Positions 25,952-34,562 of a stretch of 64,000 bases of DNA are shown here, piece by piece. Under the pieces are notes generated by a model that worked only from the letters and a program-made list of their open reading frames with translations, was not told where the DNA came from and did not search any database. The stretch's first letter is position 1. Each line of letters begins with the position of its first letter. The translations under genes were made by a program, and so were the position numbers. Origin of the DNA: Alphaproteobacteria bacterium (GTDB taxonomy: Bacteria > Pseudomonadota > Alphaproteobacteria > UBA2136 > UBA6156); the NCBI GenBank assembly GCA_027485835.1, contig JAIXQG010000001.1:438854-502853 (forward strand), in the 5' to 3' direction.

Positions 25952-28567
25952 TTACAGAGCGGCGCGGCCGGCGGAGAGAGCTGCGGCGAGGTCTCCGGAA
26001 CCGCCGCCCATGGCGAGCTCCGGCTTGCCACCACCTTTGCCGCCGATGGCGGTGCAGGCTGCTTTGAGGATGTCTCCGGCCGAGATGGTGGTGGAGAGGT
26101 CTTTGGTCACACCCGCGACGAGGCTGACCTTGCCTTCGGTCGCGCTACCCAGCAGAACCACACCCGAGCCGATGCGGCCCTTGAGGTCTTCCACAGCCGT
26201 GCGCAGGGCGTCGGCGTCGGCACCGGTTACCTCGGATACCACCAGTTTACCGCTACCTTTGTAGGCTTCGGCTTTGCTGAGCAGGCTGGAGGTATCGACC
26301 GCGGAGCTGGCCTTGGCGGCAGCTTTACCTGCGGTTTGCAGGGTTTTGATGCGCTCCGGCAGGTCGGTCGCTTTGGTTTTCAGTTGCAGAGCGAGGCTCT
26401 TCAGAAGTTCGGCCTCGGCGGTGTAGCTTTGGCGGGCGGTTTCGTGCGTTACGGCCTCAATGCGGCGGATACCGGCGGCCACAGAGCTTTCGCCAGTGAT
26501 GCGGAACAGGCCGATTTCGCCGGTTTGGCCGACATGGGTACCGCCGCAGAGGTCGGCTGTCACCATGTTGGCGCTATCAGGGTTACCGATGTAAACCACG
26601 CGGACTTCATCGCCGTATTTTTCTCCGAACTGGGCGGTAGCGCCGCTCTTTACAGCTTCATCCTTGTCGATCACCTTAGTGACCACCGGCAGGTTTTGCC
26701 AGATGCGGGCGTTGACGTAGGCTTCCACCTTGGCAATTTCTTCGGGAGTTACGCCCTTGGGGTGAGAGATGTCGAAGCGGGTCAGCATGTCATCTTGGCG
26801 GCTACCGCGCTGGACGACGTGGCTGCCCAAAACCTCACGCAGCCCTGCGAACATGATGTGGGTGGCGGTATGGTTGCGGGCGATGCTGGCGCGGCGGGAT
26901 TCATCCACATTCAGCTCGATAGCATTACCGACGCGGAGAGCGCCCTTCTCGACCGTGACGTGGTGGATGAAGACGCCATCCAGCACCTTATGGGTGTCGG
27001 TGACGCGGGCTAACAGGCCGTTGTCGCCGGTGATGGTGCCGGTGTCTCCCACCTGACCGCCGGACTCGGCATAGAATGGAGTTTGGTTGCTGACGAGTTG
27101 GCCTTTTTCGCCTTCCAACAGCATCTCTTTCTGCACGCCCTCGCTTACAAGAGCTTGAACGACACCTTCGGCGCGGGTGACTTTATAGCCGAGGAATTCG
27201 GTGGTGCCGGTCTTTTCCTGAACATCGAACCAGACATCGGACAGCTTGGCGTCGCCGCTGCCCTTGAAGCTGGCGCGGGCGCGGGCGCGTTGGGCTTCCA
27301 TGTGAGTTTGGAAGCCTTCTTCGTCCAGCTTGATGCCTTTGCTTTTCAAGGCATCGTTGGTGAGGTCGACCGGGAAACCGAAGGTGTCGTAGAGTTTGAA
27401 GATGACTTCGCCGTCGAGGGTGTCGCCACTCTTGAGGGACTTGGTGGCTTCATCCAGCAGGCCCATGCCTTGCTTGAGAGTGCGGCCGAAGCGCTCCTCT
27501 TCCATTTTGATGACATCCATCGCCATGTTGGCGCCGCGTTGCAGCTCGGGGTACGCCTCACCCATCACGCCGACAAGGGTGGGGACGAGGTTGTGGATGA
27601 AGGGTTTGTCCATGCCGAGCAAATTCCCGTGGCGCATGGCGCGGCGCATGATGCGGCGGAGGACGTAGCCGCGACCTTCGTTGGATGGCATCACGCCGTC
27701 GACCATCAGGAAGGTCATGGCGCGGAGGTGGTCGGCGATGACGCGGAGGCTGACGTCGCCGTCGGCATCCTTGCGGTACTCGGTGCCCGCGACCTTGGCG
27801 GCGGCGGTGATGATGCTTTGGAAGACGTCGGTATCGTAGTTGCTATGCACGCCTTGGGCGACAGCCATGACGCGCTCGAGCCCTGCGCCGGTATCGATGT
27901 TCTTGTTTTTCAGCGGGATTTTGGTGCCGTCTTTCTGGAGGTCGAACTGCGTGAACACGTGGTTCCAGATTTCCATGAAGCGGTCGCCGTCTTCATCCTT
28001 GGTGCCCGGGCGGTCGCCGAAGATGTGGGGGCCGTGGTCGTAGAAGATTTCCGAGCACGGGCCGCAGGGGCCGGTGTCGCCCATGGTCCAGAAGTTGTCG
28101 GAGGTGGGGATGCGGATGATGTCTTCCTTTTTGAGGCCGATGACCTTGTTCCAGATATCGAAGGCTTCATCGTCGTCGTGGTAAACCGTGACGCAGAGGC
28201 GGGTCGGGTCGATTTTGAGGACTTCCGTGACCCATTCCCAGCCCCAAACCAGGCTTTCTTGTTTGAAGTAATCGCCGAAGCTGAAGTTACCCATCATCTC
28301 GAAGAAGGTGTGGTGGCGGGCGGTGTGGCCGACGTTTTCGAGGTCGTTGTGTTTGCCCCCTGCCCGTACCGATTTTTGCACCGAGGCGGCGCGGCTCAGA
28401 CGGGTGTCTACTCCGGTAAAGTTGTTTTTAAACTGGACCATACCGCTGTTAGTGAACATCAGCGTGGGGTCGTTATCCGGCACCAAGCTGGAGCTTGGCA
28501 CGATCACGTGGTTTTTGCTGCGGTAGTGCTCGAGGAAGCTGCGGCGGATGTCGGCTCCGGTCATCAT
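25952..28567 (-). CDS. alaS: alanine-tRNA ligase
   Basis: 871 residues. The class II catalytic core starts at IRRSFLEHYRSKNHVIVPSS and includes LMFTNSGMVQFK. The editing domain has the zinc ligands HTATH (in ARNHTATHIMFAG) and LCGGTH. The C-terminal C-Ala domain is Gly-rich (GGKGGGKPELAMGGG). Full length. Two consecutive ATGs (28567 and 28564) are possible starts. It aminoacylates tRNA(Ala) and clears Ser/Gly mischarging. A weak hairpin with AAAAGAGGCC and GGCCCCTTCTCTTTT at about 25916-25945 may terminate it. Confidence 0.97.
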   Translation of the reverse strand: MMTGADIRRSFLEHYRSKNHVIVPSSSLVPDNDPTLMFTNSGMVQFKNNFTGVDTRLSRAASVQKSVRAGGKHNDLENVGHTARHHTFFEMMGNFSFGDYFKQESLVWGWEWVTEVLKIDPTRLCVTVYHDDDEAFDIWNKVIGLKKEDIIRIPTSDNFWTMGDTGPCGPCSEIFYDHGPHIFGDRPGTKDEDGDRFMEIWNHVFTQFDLQKDGTKIPLKNKNIDTGAGLERVMAVAQGVHSNYDTDVFQSIITAAAKVAGTEYRKDADGDVSLRVIADHLRAMTFLMVDGVMPSNEGRGYVLRRIMRRAMRHGNLLGMDKPFIHNLVPTLVGVMGEAYPELQRGANMAMDVIKMEEERFGRTLKQGMGLLDEATKSLKSGDTLDGEVIFKLYDTFGFPVDLTNDALKSKGIKLDEEGFQTHMEAQRARARASFKGSGDAKLSDVWFDVQEKTGTTEFLGYKVTRAEGVVQALVSEGVQKEMLLEGEKGQLVSNQTPFYAESGGQVGDTGTITGDNGLLARVTDTHKVLDGVFIHHVTVEKGALRVGNAIELNVDESRRASIARNHTATHIMFAGLREVLGSHVVQRGSRQDDMLTRFDISHPKGVTPEEIAKVEAYVNARIWQNLPVVTKVIDKDEAVKSGATAQFGEKYGDEVRVVYIGNPDSANMVTADLCGGTHVGQTGEIGLFRITGESSVAAGIRRIEAVTHETARQSYTAEAELLKSLALQLKTKATDLPERIKTLQTAGKAAAKASSAVDTSSLLSKAEAYKGSGKLVVSEVTGADADALRTAVEDLKGRIGSGVVLLGSATEGKVSLVAGVTKDLSTTISAGDILKAACTAIGGKGGGKPELAMGGGSGDLAAALSAGRAAL

Positions 28568-28885
28568 GGTTGGGTTTCTCCCCTTTTCTGAATAAATAAT
28601 GGCGTGGTTTTAGCATTGTTTTGCTGGGGAATCCATACGCTATGCGTACAGAACTGCCTTGCGAGGGCTCTTCTTTTCCACCAGCAGGTTTAGGAAATGA
28701 ATGACTAGCCCTAAAGGGCTGCAGCGGCCGCGTAAGCTCGGGCGGTGAACATCATCATGGATGTAAGACTAAATGCAGGTTTAGTGTTTGGCAAGGGTTG
28801 ATTTGATGGGAAATGTTTTGTATTCAGGGTTTGCACGTCAGAGGTGCACTTCATTCTTTTGCGACACGCACACGGGGAAACGACC
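28568..28885. promoter_or_regulatory. divergent intergenic region, alaS and unknown gene
   Basis: 318 bp without a convincing gene. It must hold the alaS promoter and that of the rightward gene. AGCCCTAAAGGGCT at about 28708-28721 is a short palindrome of the CCCCTNAGGGG kind that also precedes other accessory genes. TTGATT near 28799 and TGTATT near 28818 could be promoter hexamers. No T-box or other riboswitch is recognised. Confidence 0.4.
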
Positions 28886-29356
28886 ATGCGAGTAACACTT
28901 GTCGAGGCTTCCAGCCTCAAAAACATCCGTTCGGGCGAAGGACGGTTTACTCTCGATAACACCGACGGTAAAGCCGTCATCCTGACGATCTTCGAGCGCA
29001 TGCCGACGATCAAGGTGAATCTTCAGATTCCCAACCACGGCGACATCAGCCGGTACAATGCTTCCAACCAGAAGCGTTACGTCGGTGTCGCGCAACTGGA
29101 GGTGGACTTCTACAACTGGGAGTGGGCTGCGAATACCCATTTCACTGCTATCTACACGCTGCACGAAGACGAACCGCATTCGCGGATCTTCCTTTTCGCA
29201 TCGCCCCACAAGGTGGATGCCGTGAAGCTGACCGAGACTTTGCTCGACAATCTGGCGAAGGGACTTCCGGTCGACAGCGAGTACCCTGTGCTTGTTATCA
29301 AGCAGGCGCTCAAGCGTCGGCTGGATCTGGCACTTCGCGAGATGGCCAACGCCTGA
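28886..29356 (+). CDS. unknown protein
   Basis: 156 residues from MRVTLVEASSLKN; GGGGAAACGACC precedes this ATG, while the frame reaches back to 28844 without a ribosome site. There is no signal peptide, membrane segment or recognisable domain. The sequence alternates strands and turns (VNLQIPNHGDISRYNAS, ANTHFTAIYTLHEDEPHSRI) and ends in a basic helix (KQALKRRLDLALREMANA). It is a singleton with its own hairpin terminator, followed by a second unknown singleton with an almost identical terminator. Confidence 0.65.
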   Translation: MRVTLVEASSLKNIRSGEGRFTLDNTDGKAVILTIFERMPTIKVNLQIPNHGDISRYNASNQKRYVGVAQLEVDFYNWEWAANTHFTAIYTLHEDEPHSRIFLFASPHKVDAVKLTETLLDNLAKGLPVDSEYPVLVIKQALKRRLDLALREMANA

Positions 29357-29387
29357 CGGCTCAAGCTAATTTTATCGACAACGCATG

Positions 29388-29412
29388 CGGCGGCCTTAGG
29401 GCTGCCGTTTTG
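29388..29412 (+). terminator. intrinsic terminator
   Basis: The arms CGGCGGCC (29388-29395) and GGCTGCCG (29400-29407) enclose the loop TTAG, followed by TTTTG. It shares the string CCTTAGGGCTGCCGTTTTGC with the hairpin at 29947. Confidence 0.75.
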
Positions 29413-29532
29413 CTTTGGCAGGTGTTTTTTGTTGCGAGGGATGTATACCTGTGCAAATTTTGGCGGACTTTCGATTTTATAGCATTTCGTTTCTAATCCT
29501 TCGTACACCTCCCGCATGAAAGGAGACCATAG

Positions 29533-29922
29533 ATGTTTACAATCACTCATGCGTCTTATTGGAATGGAAGACTTTTCCATGCCCATACCGCTCAGTATGA
29601 TGCCTTGAAGCTCGTGCATGACGTCACGCTACCGATGGGAAAATTCTTCCGTCTGGTTCTGCTGGCCTCGCATCGCAAGCCACGAAATGAAGATACGCCT
29701 TTCGGAGTTCAGGAAGATCACTTCATCGGCAACGGCTTCGGCGAGGGAGCCATGTTTTGCCACACGAACTGGAACCATATGCATGTGACACTGATTGTGC
29801 AGGACAACATGATGTTTTTGGCGCTGAGCCTTAATAAGGAGCATCTGCTGGATTTGGTGGAGGACTACGCGCGGGATGACCACAAGCTGGCCGAGTATAT
29901 TCCGCTGTGCTACGCGGCGTAG
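29533..29922 (+). CDS. unknown protein
   Basis: 129 residues. A perfect AAAGGAG lies 9 nt before the ATG. There is no signal peptide or membrane helix. The sequence is rich in His and aromatic residues (SYWNGRLFHAHTAQYDALKLVHD, MFCHTNWNHMHVTLIVQ), and the HMHVTL strand followed by MMFLAL suggests an alpha/beta fold. No family is recognised. It is a singleton placed between another unknown gene and convergent glycosyltransferase genes, with its own terminator. Confidence 0.65.
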   Translation: MFTITHASYWNGRLFHAHTAQYDALKLVHDVTLPMGKFFRLVLLASHRKPRNEDTPFGVQEDHFIGNGFGEGAMFCHTNWNHMHVTLIVQDNMMFLALSLNKEHLLDLVEDYARDDHKLAEYIPLCYAA

Positions 29923-29946
29923 ACCTTACCCTTTTGCGATTGCATG

Positions 29947-29972
29947 CGGCAGCCTTAGGGCTGCCGTTTTGC
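29947..29972 (+). terminator. intrinsic terminator
   Basis: The arms CGGCAGCC (29947-29954) and GGCTGCCG (29959-29966) enclose the loop TTAG, followed by TTTTG. Confidence 0.75.
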
Positions 29973-29982
29973 GTTTGGAGGG

Positions 29983-31029
29983 TTATTTTTTGTCTTTTAA
30001 GAGTTCTTCATAAATATCCGAAATTTCGCGGAGGGCGCGGCTGATGCTGAAGGGTTGGAGGTTGTAGGTGATGTGTTCGCGCCCCTGCACTTGCGCCATG
30101 GGGAGTGCGGCGGCGAGGCTTTCTACATTGCCGCGCTCGGCCCATATCACTTGGCCTTTACTGCTGGGCTCGGCAAGGAACTCGGACGGGCCTTCGGTAC
30201 GGGTGCAGATGAGTTGGCAGCCGTGGCTCATGGCTTCGAGAATCGTCAGGCCAAAGGGTTCGTAGCGCGAGGCGTTGATGTAGGCATCGAATGCCTCGTA
30301 ATACCCTGCCGTGCTCGGCACGTAGCCTGCTAGGATGATACGGCGGTCGGGGCCTTTCAGGGCTTCCAGTTTTTGGCGGTCCGCCCCCTCGCCCACGATC
30401 ACCAAACGCACGTCGGCTTCGGGGTCTGGGTACGCCATTTGGAAGGCTTTGATGAGGATATCCATCCCCTTTTGGCCATGCAGGCGGCCGACACTACCGA
30501 AAACCACCGTTTTGGAGCTGGCATGCCAACTGGCGCGCAGGGCTTCAATCTCCTCATTTGGCGCCGGTTTTTGCACGGGTAGCCAGTTCCACACCGTACG
30601 GAGGATGCCCTTGTAGCCATCGGTCAAAATTTCCTTCCGCTGCCAGCCTGCGATGCATATGGCGGCATGGGCGTGTTTCATGTTCTCTGCGTTCCAATGG
30701 TGAACGGTTGTGACCCATGGCTTTTTGCTGGCGCGCGCGGCTTTGCCGGCTTTTTTATCGGCAAGCGCGCTGTGGGTGTGCACTACATCGGGCTCGAAGC
30801 CTTTAATAAGATGACGGATGGCGAAGGTTTCCGCCCACTGCGGCAGCCATGTGGGGAGTGCGAGAGTGATGGCTTTGCCGGTTTCTTGCCGCCAGCGCGG
30901 TACATATGCGTTGGTGCGGACGACGACGCGGACTTCTTCTCCTTGTTGCGCCTGTGCGCGGGCAAGGCTGGCGCAGTACATTTCGGGCCCCGAAAAGTCG
31001 GTGGTGAGGCAGGCGTGGAGGATTCTCAT
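29983..31029 (-). CDS. glycosyltransferase (GT4-like), copy 1
   Basis: 348 residues of GT-B fold. The N-terminus MRILHACLTTDFSGPEMYCA is the acceptor domain start; FGSVGRLHGQKGMDILIKAF and the EX7E-like region NASRYEPFGLTILEAMSHG mark the nucleotide-sugar domain. It is probably an LPS or exopolysaccharide glycosyltransferase. It is 36-40% like its neighbour by eye and shares the N-terminal pattern ILHA--TDF-G-E. TACACT lies 7 nt before the ATG with TTGAGT upstream, so it is likely transcribed leaderless from its own promoter (31037-31064). Confidence 0.88.
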   Translation of the reverse strand: MRILHACLTTDFSGPEMYCASLARAQAQQGEEVRVVVRTNAYVPRWRQETGKAITLALPTWLPQWAETFAIRHLIKGFEPDVVHTHSALADKKAGKAARASKKPWVTTVHHWNAENMKHAHAAICIAGWQRKEILTDGYKGILRTVWNWLPVQKPAPNEEIEALRASWHASSKTVVFGSVGRLHGQKGMDILIKAFQMAYPDPEADVRLVIVGEGADRQKLEALKGPDRRIILAGYVPSTAGYYEAFDAYINASRYEPFGLTILEAMSHGCQLICTRTEGPSEFLAEPSSKGQVIWAERGNVESLAAALPMAQVQGREHITYNLQPFSISRALREISDIYEELLKDKK

Positions 31030-31036
31030 ACGGGCA

Positions 31037-31064
31037 AGTGTAGACAGCTCTGGCGGAAACTCAA
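31037..31064 (-). promoter_or_regulatory. promoter of glycosyltransferase copy 1
   Basis: On the minus strand, TTGAGT, a 16-nt spacer and TACACT; the -10 ends 7 nt before the ATG. No Shine-Dalgarno follows. Confidence 0.5.
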
Positions 31065-31118
31065 CGCTTTTACATCAAGCGAGAGTTACCTCTGTGACTT
31101 TTGCACACAGTTCGGCTG

Positions 31119-32141
31119 TTAAGCTGCGCCGATAACCTGCTGGTAAAACGCGACTGTACGGACGGCGACGGTGGATTCGTCGAGCTCGCTGATATCGTAG
31201 TTCACGGGCGACAACGGGCTGGCCATGAGGTCTTTCAGTGCTGCGGCCATGGCGTTGACGTCTTCCGGCGGCACCATGCGCACGACACCTTGCGGCTGAA
31301 GATCGGCCAACTCGCGGTTACCGGCAACGTCGGTGAGGAGCATCGGCAGCTTGGCGCCGATAGCTTCCAGCACCACCAACGCCAACCCTTCGAACCGGCT
31401 GGAACTGATGAAGGCGTCGAAGCCCGCCAGTTCCTTCGCGACATTGGCGCTGTAACCGGGGAGACGGATGCGGGCGTCGCCTTCGGCCAAACGCTCGAGG
31501 GCGGCGCGGTTGGGCCCTTCGCCGATGATGACAAGCTCTACCGGCTCGTCGCACTTCGGGAAGGCTTGGCGGAAGGCTTGGAGGAGGATGTCATAGCCTT
31601 TTTGGTTATCCAGCCGACCGACGCTGCCGAGGCGGATAAGATTGTTTTTTGGTGGGACCTGAGCGGCCAAATGGCTCATGCGGCGTGGTACCCAGTTACG
31701 CACCACGGCGACCTTGCCGCCGTAGCTATTGAGGCTGGCACGCTGCCACCCTGCCACGCAAATAAGGCCGCTGCAGGCGCCATAGACCTTGGGTTCGTAG
31801 TTCAGGTGCAGGCTGGCGACGTGCGGGATTTTCAGCGCGCGGGCGATTTTGCCGAAGCGTTTGGTGGCGCGGCCAAGATGGGTATGAATGACCTGTGGCT
31901 GGAATTTGCGGACGATGTGATGGAGATAGAACTTATCCAACAAGCTGGGCCAGTAGGCGGGAATAACAATGAGTTGATCGGGCGCGATGAGCTGGCGAAA
32001 GCGCTCCACTTGCTTGGGGTTGCGGCCTTTAATGACCACGCGGACCTCATGCCCCGCCTGATATTGCAACATGGCGAGTTGGGCGCAATTGTTTTCGCTG
32101 CCCGCGAAGTCGGTGCTGAAAATGGCGTGGAGAATCTTCAT
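31119..32141 (-). CDS. glycosyltransferase (GT4-like), copy 2
   Basis: 340 residues from MKILHAIFSTDFAGSENN; the frame reaches 32165, but MHPRTLLF precedes the conserved start. Motifs: LGSVGRLDNQKGYDILLQAF and SSSRFEGLALVVLEAIGAKLP with the catalytic-site glutamates. A tandem paralogue of the gene at 29983, it is likely in the same envelope polysaccharide pathway. TACACT at 32149-32154 lies 7 nt before this ATG, which supports the choice of start and suggests a leaderless mRNA. Confidence 0.88.
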   Translation of the reverse strand: MKILHAIFSTDFAGSENNCAQLAMLQYQAGHEVRVVIKGRNPKQVERFRQLIAPDQLIVIPAYWPSLLDKFYLHHIVRKFQPQVIHTHLGRATKRFGKIARALKIPHVASLHLNYEPKVYGACSGLICVAGWQRASLNSYGGKVAVVRNWVPRRMSHLAAQVPPKNNLIRLGSVGRLDNQKGYDILLQAFRQAFPKCDEPVELVIIGEGPNRAALERLAEGDARIRLPGYSANVAKELAGFDAFISSSRFEGLALVVLEAIGAKLPMLLTDVAGNRELADLQPQGVVRMVPPEDVNAMAAALKDLMASPLSPVNYDISELDESTVAVRTVAFYQQVIGAA

Positions 32142-32206
32142 GAACAGAAGTGTACGCGGGTGCATGCCCCCTGACCAGAGCCCCTGCCCTTTACGGCAGC
32201 GTACAA

Positions 32207-32234
32207 AAAAACGCCGGAGAGTGTCCGGCGTTTT
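32207..32234 (-). terminator. intrinsic terminator of nusB
   Basis: The arms AAAACGCCGGA (32208-32218) and TCCGGCGTTTT (32224-32234) enclose the loop GAGTG, followed by TTTTTTT on the minus strand. Confidence 0.88.
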
Positions 32235-32245
32235 AAAAGATGGTT

Positions 32246-32731
32246 TTAGCCGCGCACTTTTTTGGAGATGGCGTCGAGCGTTTTGTTGAGGTAGCTCACT
32301 TCGTCGTTAGTGACAAAGGCTTTGGAGATGTTGAGGTACTCGCTGATGATGACAGCAACCGGAGCCTCGGGGTTGGCGGTGAGCTCGGCGGCGCCTGCCC
32401 ATGCGAGGGCGCGCAGGACGGGGTCCATACGGTTCCATTCCCAGCCCTCTTGCAGTTCGGCTTCCAGCAACGTGCGGTAGCGCTCGGTGCCCTCGCCGGC
32501 TTCTGCCATAATGGCGCGGTAGAGTTTTTTGTCGGCCTTGCGCTTGTTCAGCTTGGAGTCGAAATCGGCGGCTACATCGCGGGCGTCGCGCGGCATAACG
32601 ATGGAAGTGTAAAGGCTTTGGACGGCACAGAGACGGGCCTCGGTACGGCTATCGCCGGTGAGACCACTGTTTTCTGGCGGAAAAGCGTCTTCGCCGTTAT
32701 CCCAGTCCAACTCGCTTACAAACTCTGCCAC
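32246..32731 (-). CDS. nusB: transcription antitermination factor NusB
   Basis: 161 residues, GTG start with GGGA upstream. SRTEARLCAVQSLYTSIV is the RNA-binding N-terminal helix, and DPVLRALAWAGAAELTANPEAPVAVIISEY the family core. It binds boxA RNA with NusE and prevents termination in rRNA operons. The N-terminus has about 28 extra acidic residues. It follows nrdR by 30 nt; ribH, which often lies between them, is absent. It ends at a clear terminator. Confidence 0.93.
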   Translation of the reverse strand: MAEFVSELDWDNGEDAFPPENSGLTGDSRTEARLCAVQSLYTSIVMPRDARDVAADFDSKLNKRKADKKLYRAIMAEAGEGTERYRTLLEAELQEGWEWNRMDPVLRALAWAGAAELTANPEAPVAVIISEYLNISKAFVTNDEVSYLNKTLDAISKKVRG

Positions 32732-32761
32732 GTTTCCCTATTCCCTTAACTAAGGCCGCGA

Positions 32762-33202
32762 CTAGGTGTTGATGAGGGCAACGACGTCGTCTGGGCCGGT
32801 AAATTCCTGATACACGCTCGCATAGCGCAGATATCCGATAAAGTCGACACTTTTCAGCGCTACCAGCGCGGCATCGCCCACATCGCGGCTGGTTACTTCG
32901 CTGCGGCCGTTTTCGGTGAGCATCTGTTCGATATCGCTGGCCATTTGGGAAATTTGCTGCTGGGTGACGGGGCGTTTACGCAGGGCGGTGAGCAGGCTTT
33001 TCATCAGTTTTTCGCGGTCGAACAGCTCTTTGCGGCCATCGCGCTTGACGACAACCACCTGTTGTACCTGAAAACGCTCGAAGGTGGTAAAGCGACGGCC
33101 GCACTCAGGGCACTCGCGACGGCGGCGAATGGTACGCCCGTCGTCGGACGGGCGGCTGTCTTTCACTTGGGTATCGTCGTGCGAGCAGAACGGACATTTC
33201 AT
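32762..33202 (-). CDS. nrdR: transcriptional repressor NrdR
   Basis: 146 residues. The N-terminal zinc ribbon CPFC-HDDTQVKDSRPSDDG then CPECGRRFTTFE is diagnostic; the ATP-cone domain follows (VVVKRDGRKELFDREKLMKSL). It senses ATP/dATP and represses ribonucleotide reductase genes. AGGAGT stands directly before the ATG. It is first in the nrdR-nusB pair. No NrdR box was found upstream in this window, and no ribonucleotide reductase gene is present. Confidence 0.95.
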   Translation of the reverse strand: MKCPFCSHDDTQVKDSRPSDDGRTIRRRRECPECGRRFTTFERFQVQQVVVVKRDGRKELFDREKLMKSLLTALRKRPVTQQQISQMASDIEQMLTENGRSEVTSRDVGDAALVALKSVDFIGYLRYASVYQEFTGPDDVVALINT

Positions 33203-33362
33203 ACTCCTATATGTGGTATATCGGCGCGGAAAAGTCTAGTGCTTGATTAAGCTATCTTCTTTACCAATACGTTATCTTGTGTTTCCGGCCACCCCAGCGC
33301 GACATGGCTGCCACATATGAACACGCCAACCTACAAATCCTGTTTTGATTGCAAAGGATTGA

Positions 33363-33391
33363 TTGCCCAAGGCGCCACCGCACGTTACACT
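33363..33391 (+). promoter_or_regulatory. promoter of the phosphoribosyltransferase, leaderless
   Basis: TTGCCC (33363-33368), a 17-nt spacer and TACACT (33386-33391); the ATG begins 8 nt after the -10 ends. Confidence 0.5.
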
Positions 33392-33398
33392 CCGGCTC

Positions 33399-33935
33399 AT
33401 GATGAAACTCCTTTACAGTGCTGAAGCCATTGCCGCCCGTGTTCATGACCTTGGCGACGCCCTTAACCGCCAGTTTAAAGGCGTACCGATGGTACATACC
33501 GTTGTGACCATGAATGGTGCCGCAGTGTTTGCCGCCGACCTTGTACGCCGCGTGGCCGTGCCGCAAACCTTGCACTTTACAGGTGGTAGCTACTTTCAGG
33601 GCGCCATTAAGCAAGAAGTGGCGATGAACCCCGAAACGCTGCCCAGCAACTTCAACCAAGCCCCCGTGCTGGTGATTGAGGATATTCTGGATAGCGGCAA
33701 TGCGATTCGCCAGCTGCGTCAGATTTTATCCGACCGTGGCGCGGGCCCGATTACTGTGGTTTCGCTCTTCAAGCGCGTGGGAAGCCCGGGTATGGCCGAC
33801 CACTCGGCCTTCAGCCTACCGCGCGAGCTGTTTGTTGTAGGTTACGGTTTGGACATGGATGGCCGCTACCGCGAACTGCCCGGTATTTACACGTTTGAGA
33901 ATACGGTAATGACTGGGCAGACCGGGCGTTGCTAA
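33399..33935 (+). CDS. hpt: hypoxanthine/purine phosphoribosyltransferase
   Basis: 178 residues from MMKLLYSAE. The PRPP-binding loop VLVIEDILDSGNAIRQL is typical of type I phosphoribosyltransferases, and the length and C-terminal FVVGYGLDMDGRYRELPGI match the Hpt/HprT family (the D-x-x-x-RxLP end). It salvages hypoxanthine and guanine to nucleotides. In-frame codons continue upstream to 33363 but lack homology. A promoter-like element 7 nt before the ATG implies a leaderless mRNA. It ends at a strong terminator. Confidence 0.88.
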   Translation: MMKLLYSAEAIAARVHDLGDALNRQFKGVPMVHTVVTMNGAAVFAADLVRRVAVPQTLHFTGGSYFQGAIKQEVAMNPETLPSNFNQAPVLVIEDILDSGNAIRQLRQILSDRGAGPITVVSLFKRVGSPGMADHSAFSLPRELFVVGYGLDMDGRYRELPGIYTFENTVMTGQTGRC

Positions 33936-33948
33936 GAGGTATTTTAAG

Positions 33949-33971
33949 AAAGGGCTGCGGCCCTTTTTTTT
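33949..33971 (+). terminator. intrinsic terminator
   Basis: AAAGGGC (33949-33955), loop TGCG, GCCCTTT (33960-33966) and a run of eight T. Confidence 0.9.
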
Positions 33972-34038
33972 GTTGAATTTGTTATTATTCAACTTTAATA
34001 TTTACCTTATAACAACTGACTTAAAAGGGATTTACACT

Positions 34039-34512
34039 ATGACTCAGCTCATCATCCGCCCCATGCAAGAGAGCGACTGCGAGGCCATGGCCAAGCTGCA
34101 CGCACGGGCCGTGCTGGCGGCCTACCCAGCTGCGTATGGTGATGAGGTAACTCGGGATTGGGCACAAAGCCGTCGACCGGAGAGATACCTGAAGGCGCGT
34201 AAGGGTGGTGAGCAGTTTTTAGTTGTGGAACAGGATAAGCAGATTATCGGGTTTGGCAGCTGGGGCTTCAGTAATGGTGAATTAAGTTCGATGTATATTG
34301 ACCCCGATTACCACGGCCAAGGCGTTGGGCGGCGGTTGTTTGATGATATTATGAAGAACAGCCGCAATGAGGCCGCACCGGTAACATGGGTAAAGGCCGC
34401 CCTTCCCGCGCGGGGATTTTATGAGAAGATGGGATTTGTGTTTAGGGAGTTCGGCACAAGCACCGTGCAGGGCCACGTGATTCAGGATGTACTGTTAGAG
34501 TATCCGGCGTAA
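34039..34512 (+). CDS. GNAT family N-acetyltransferase
   Basis: 157 residues from MTQLIIRPMQESD, with GGGA 9 nt upstream. The acetyl-CoA pyrophosphate-binding motif is DYHGQGVGRRLFDDIM, preceded by the strand ELSSMYIDP. RGFYEKMGFVFRE is the usual C-terminal motif. The substrate is unknown. The frame is open 23 codons upstream over the previous terminator's T-run, so that extension is unlikely. It is a singleton with terminators on both sides. Confidence 0.88.
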   Translation: MTQLIIRPMQESDCEAMAKLHARAVLAAYPAAYGDEVTRDWAQSRRPERYLKARKGGEQFLVVEQDKQIIGFGSWGFSNGELSSMYIDPDYHGQGVGRRLFDDIMKNSRNEAAPVTWVKAALPARGFYEKMGFVFREFGTSTVQGHVIQDVLLEYPA

Positions 34513-34527
34513 CTGCACATCGCAAAA

Positions 34528-34559
34528 AAGAGAGGCCGTTAATACCGCCTCTTTTTTTG
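34528..34559. terminator. bidirectional intrinsic terminator
   Basis: The arms AGAGGC and GCCTCT, with inner GT/AC pairing, are flanked by an A-run and seven T. It serves the GNAT gene and the convergent DUF2155 gene. Confidence 0.75.
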
Positions 34560-34562
34560 CTT

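Noticed and set aside
24204..28591. Long plus-strand frames opposite maeB and alaS
   Set aside because: They are antisense shadows of two complete, recognised enzymes.
33203..33398. NrdR box near nrdR
   Set aside because: No pair of 16-bp palindromic NrdR boxes could be found in the gap between nrdR and the phosphoribosyltransferase.
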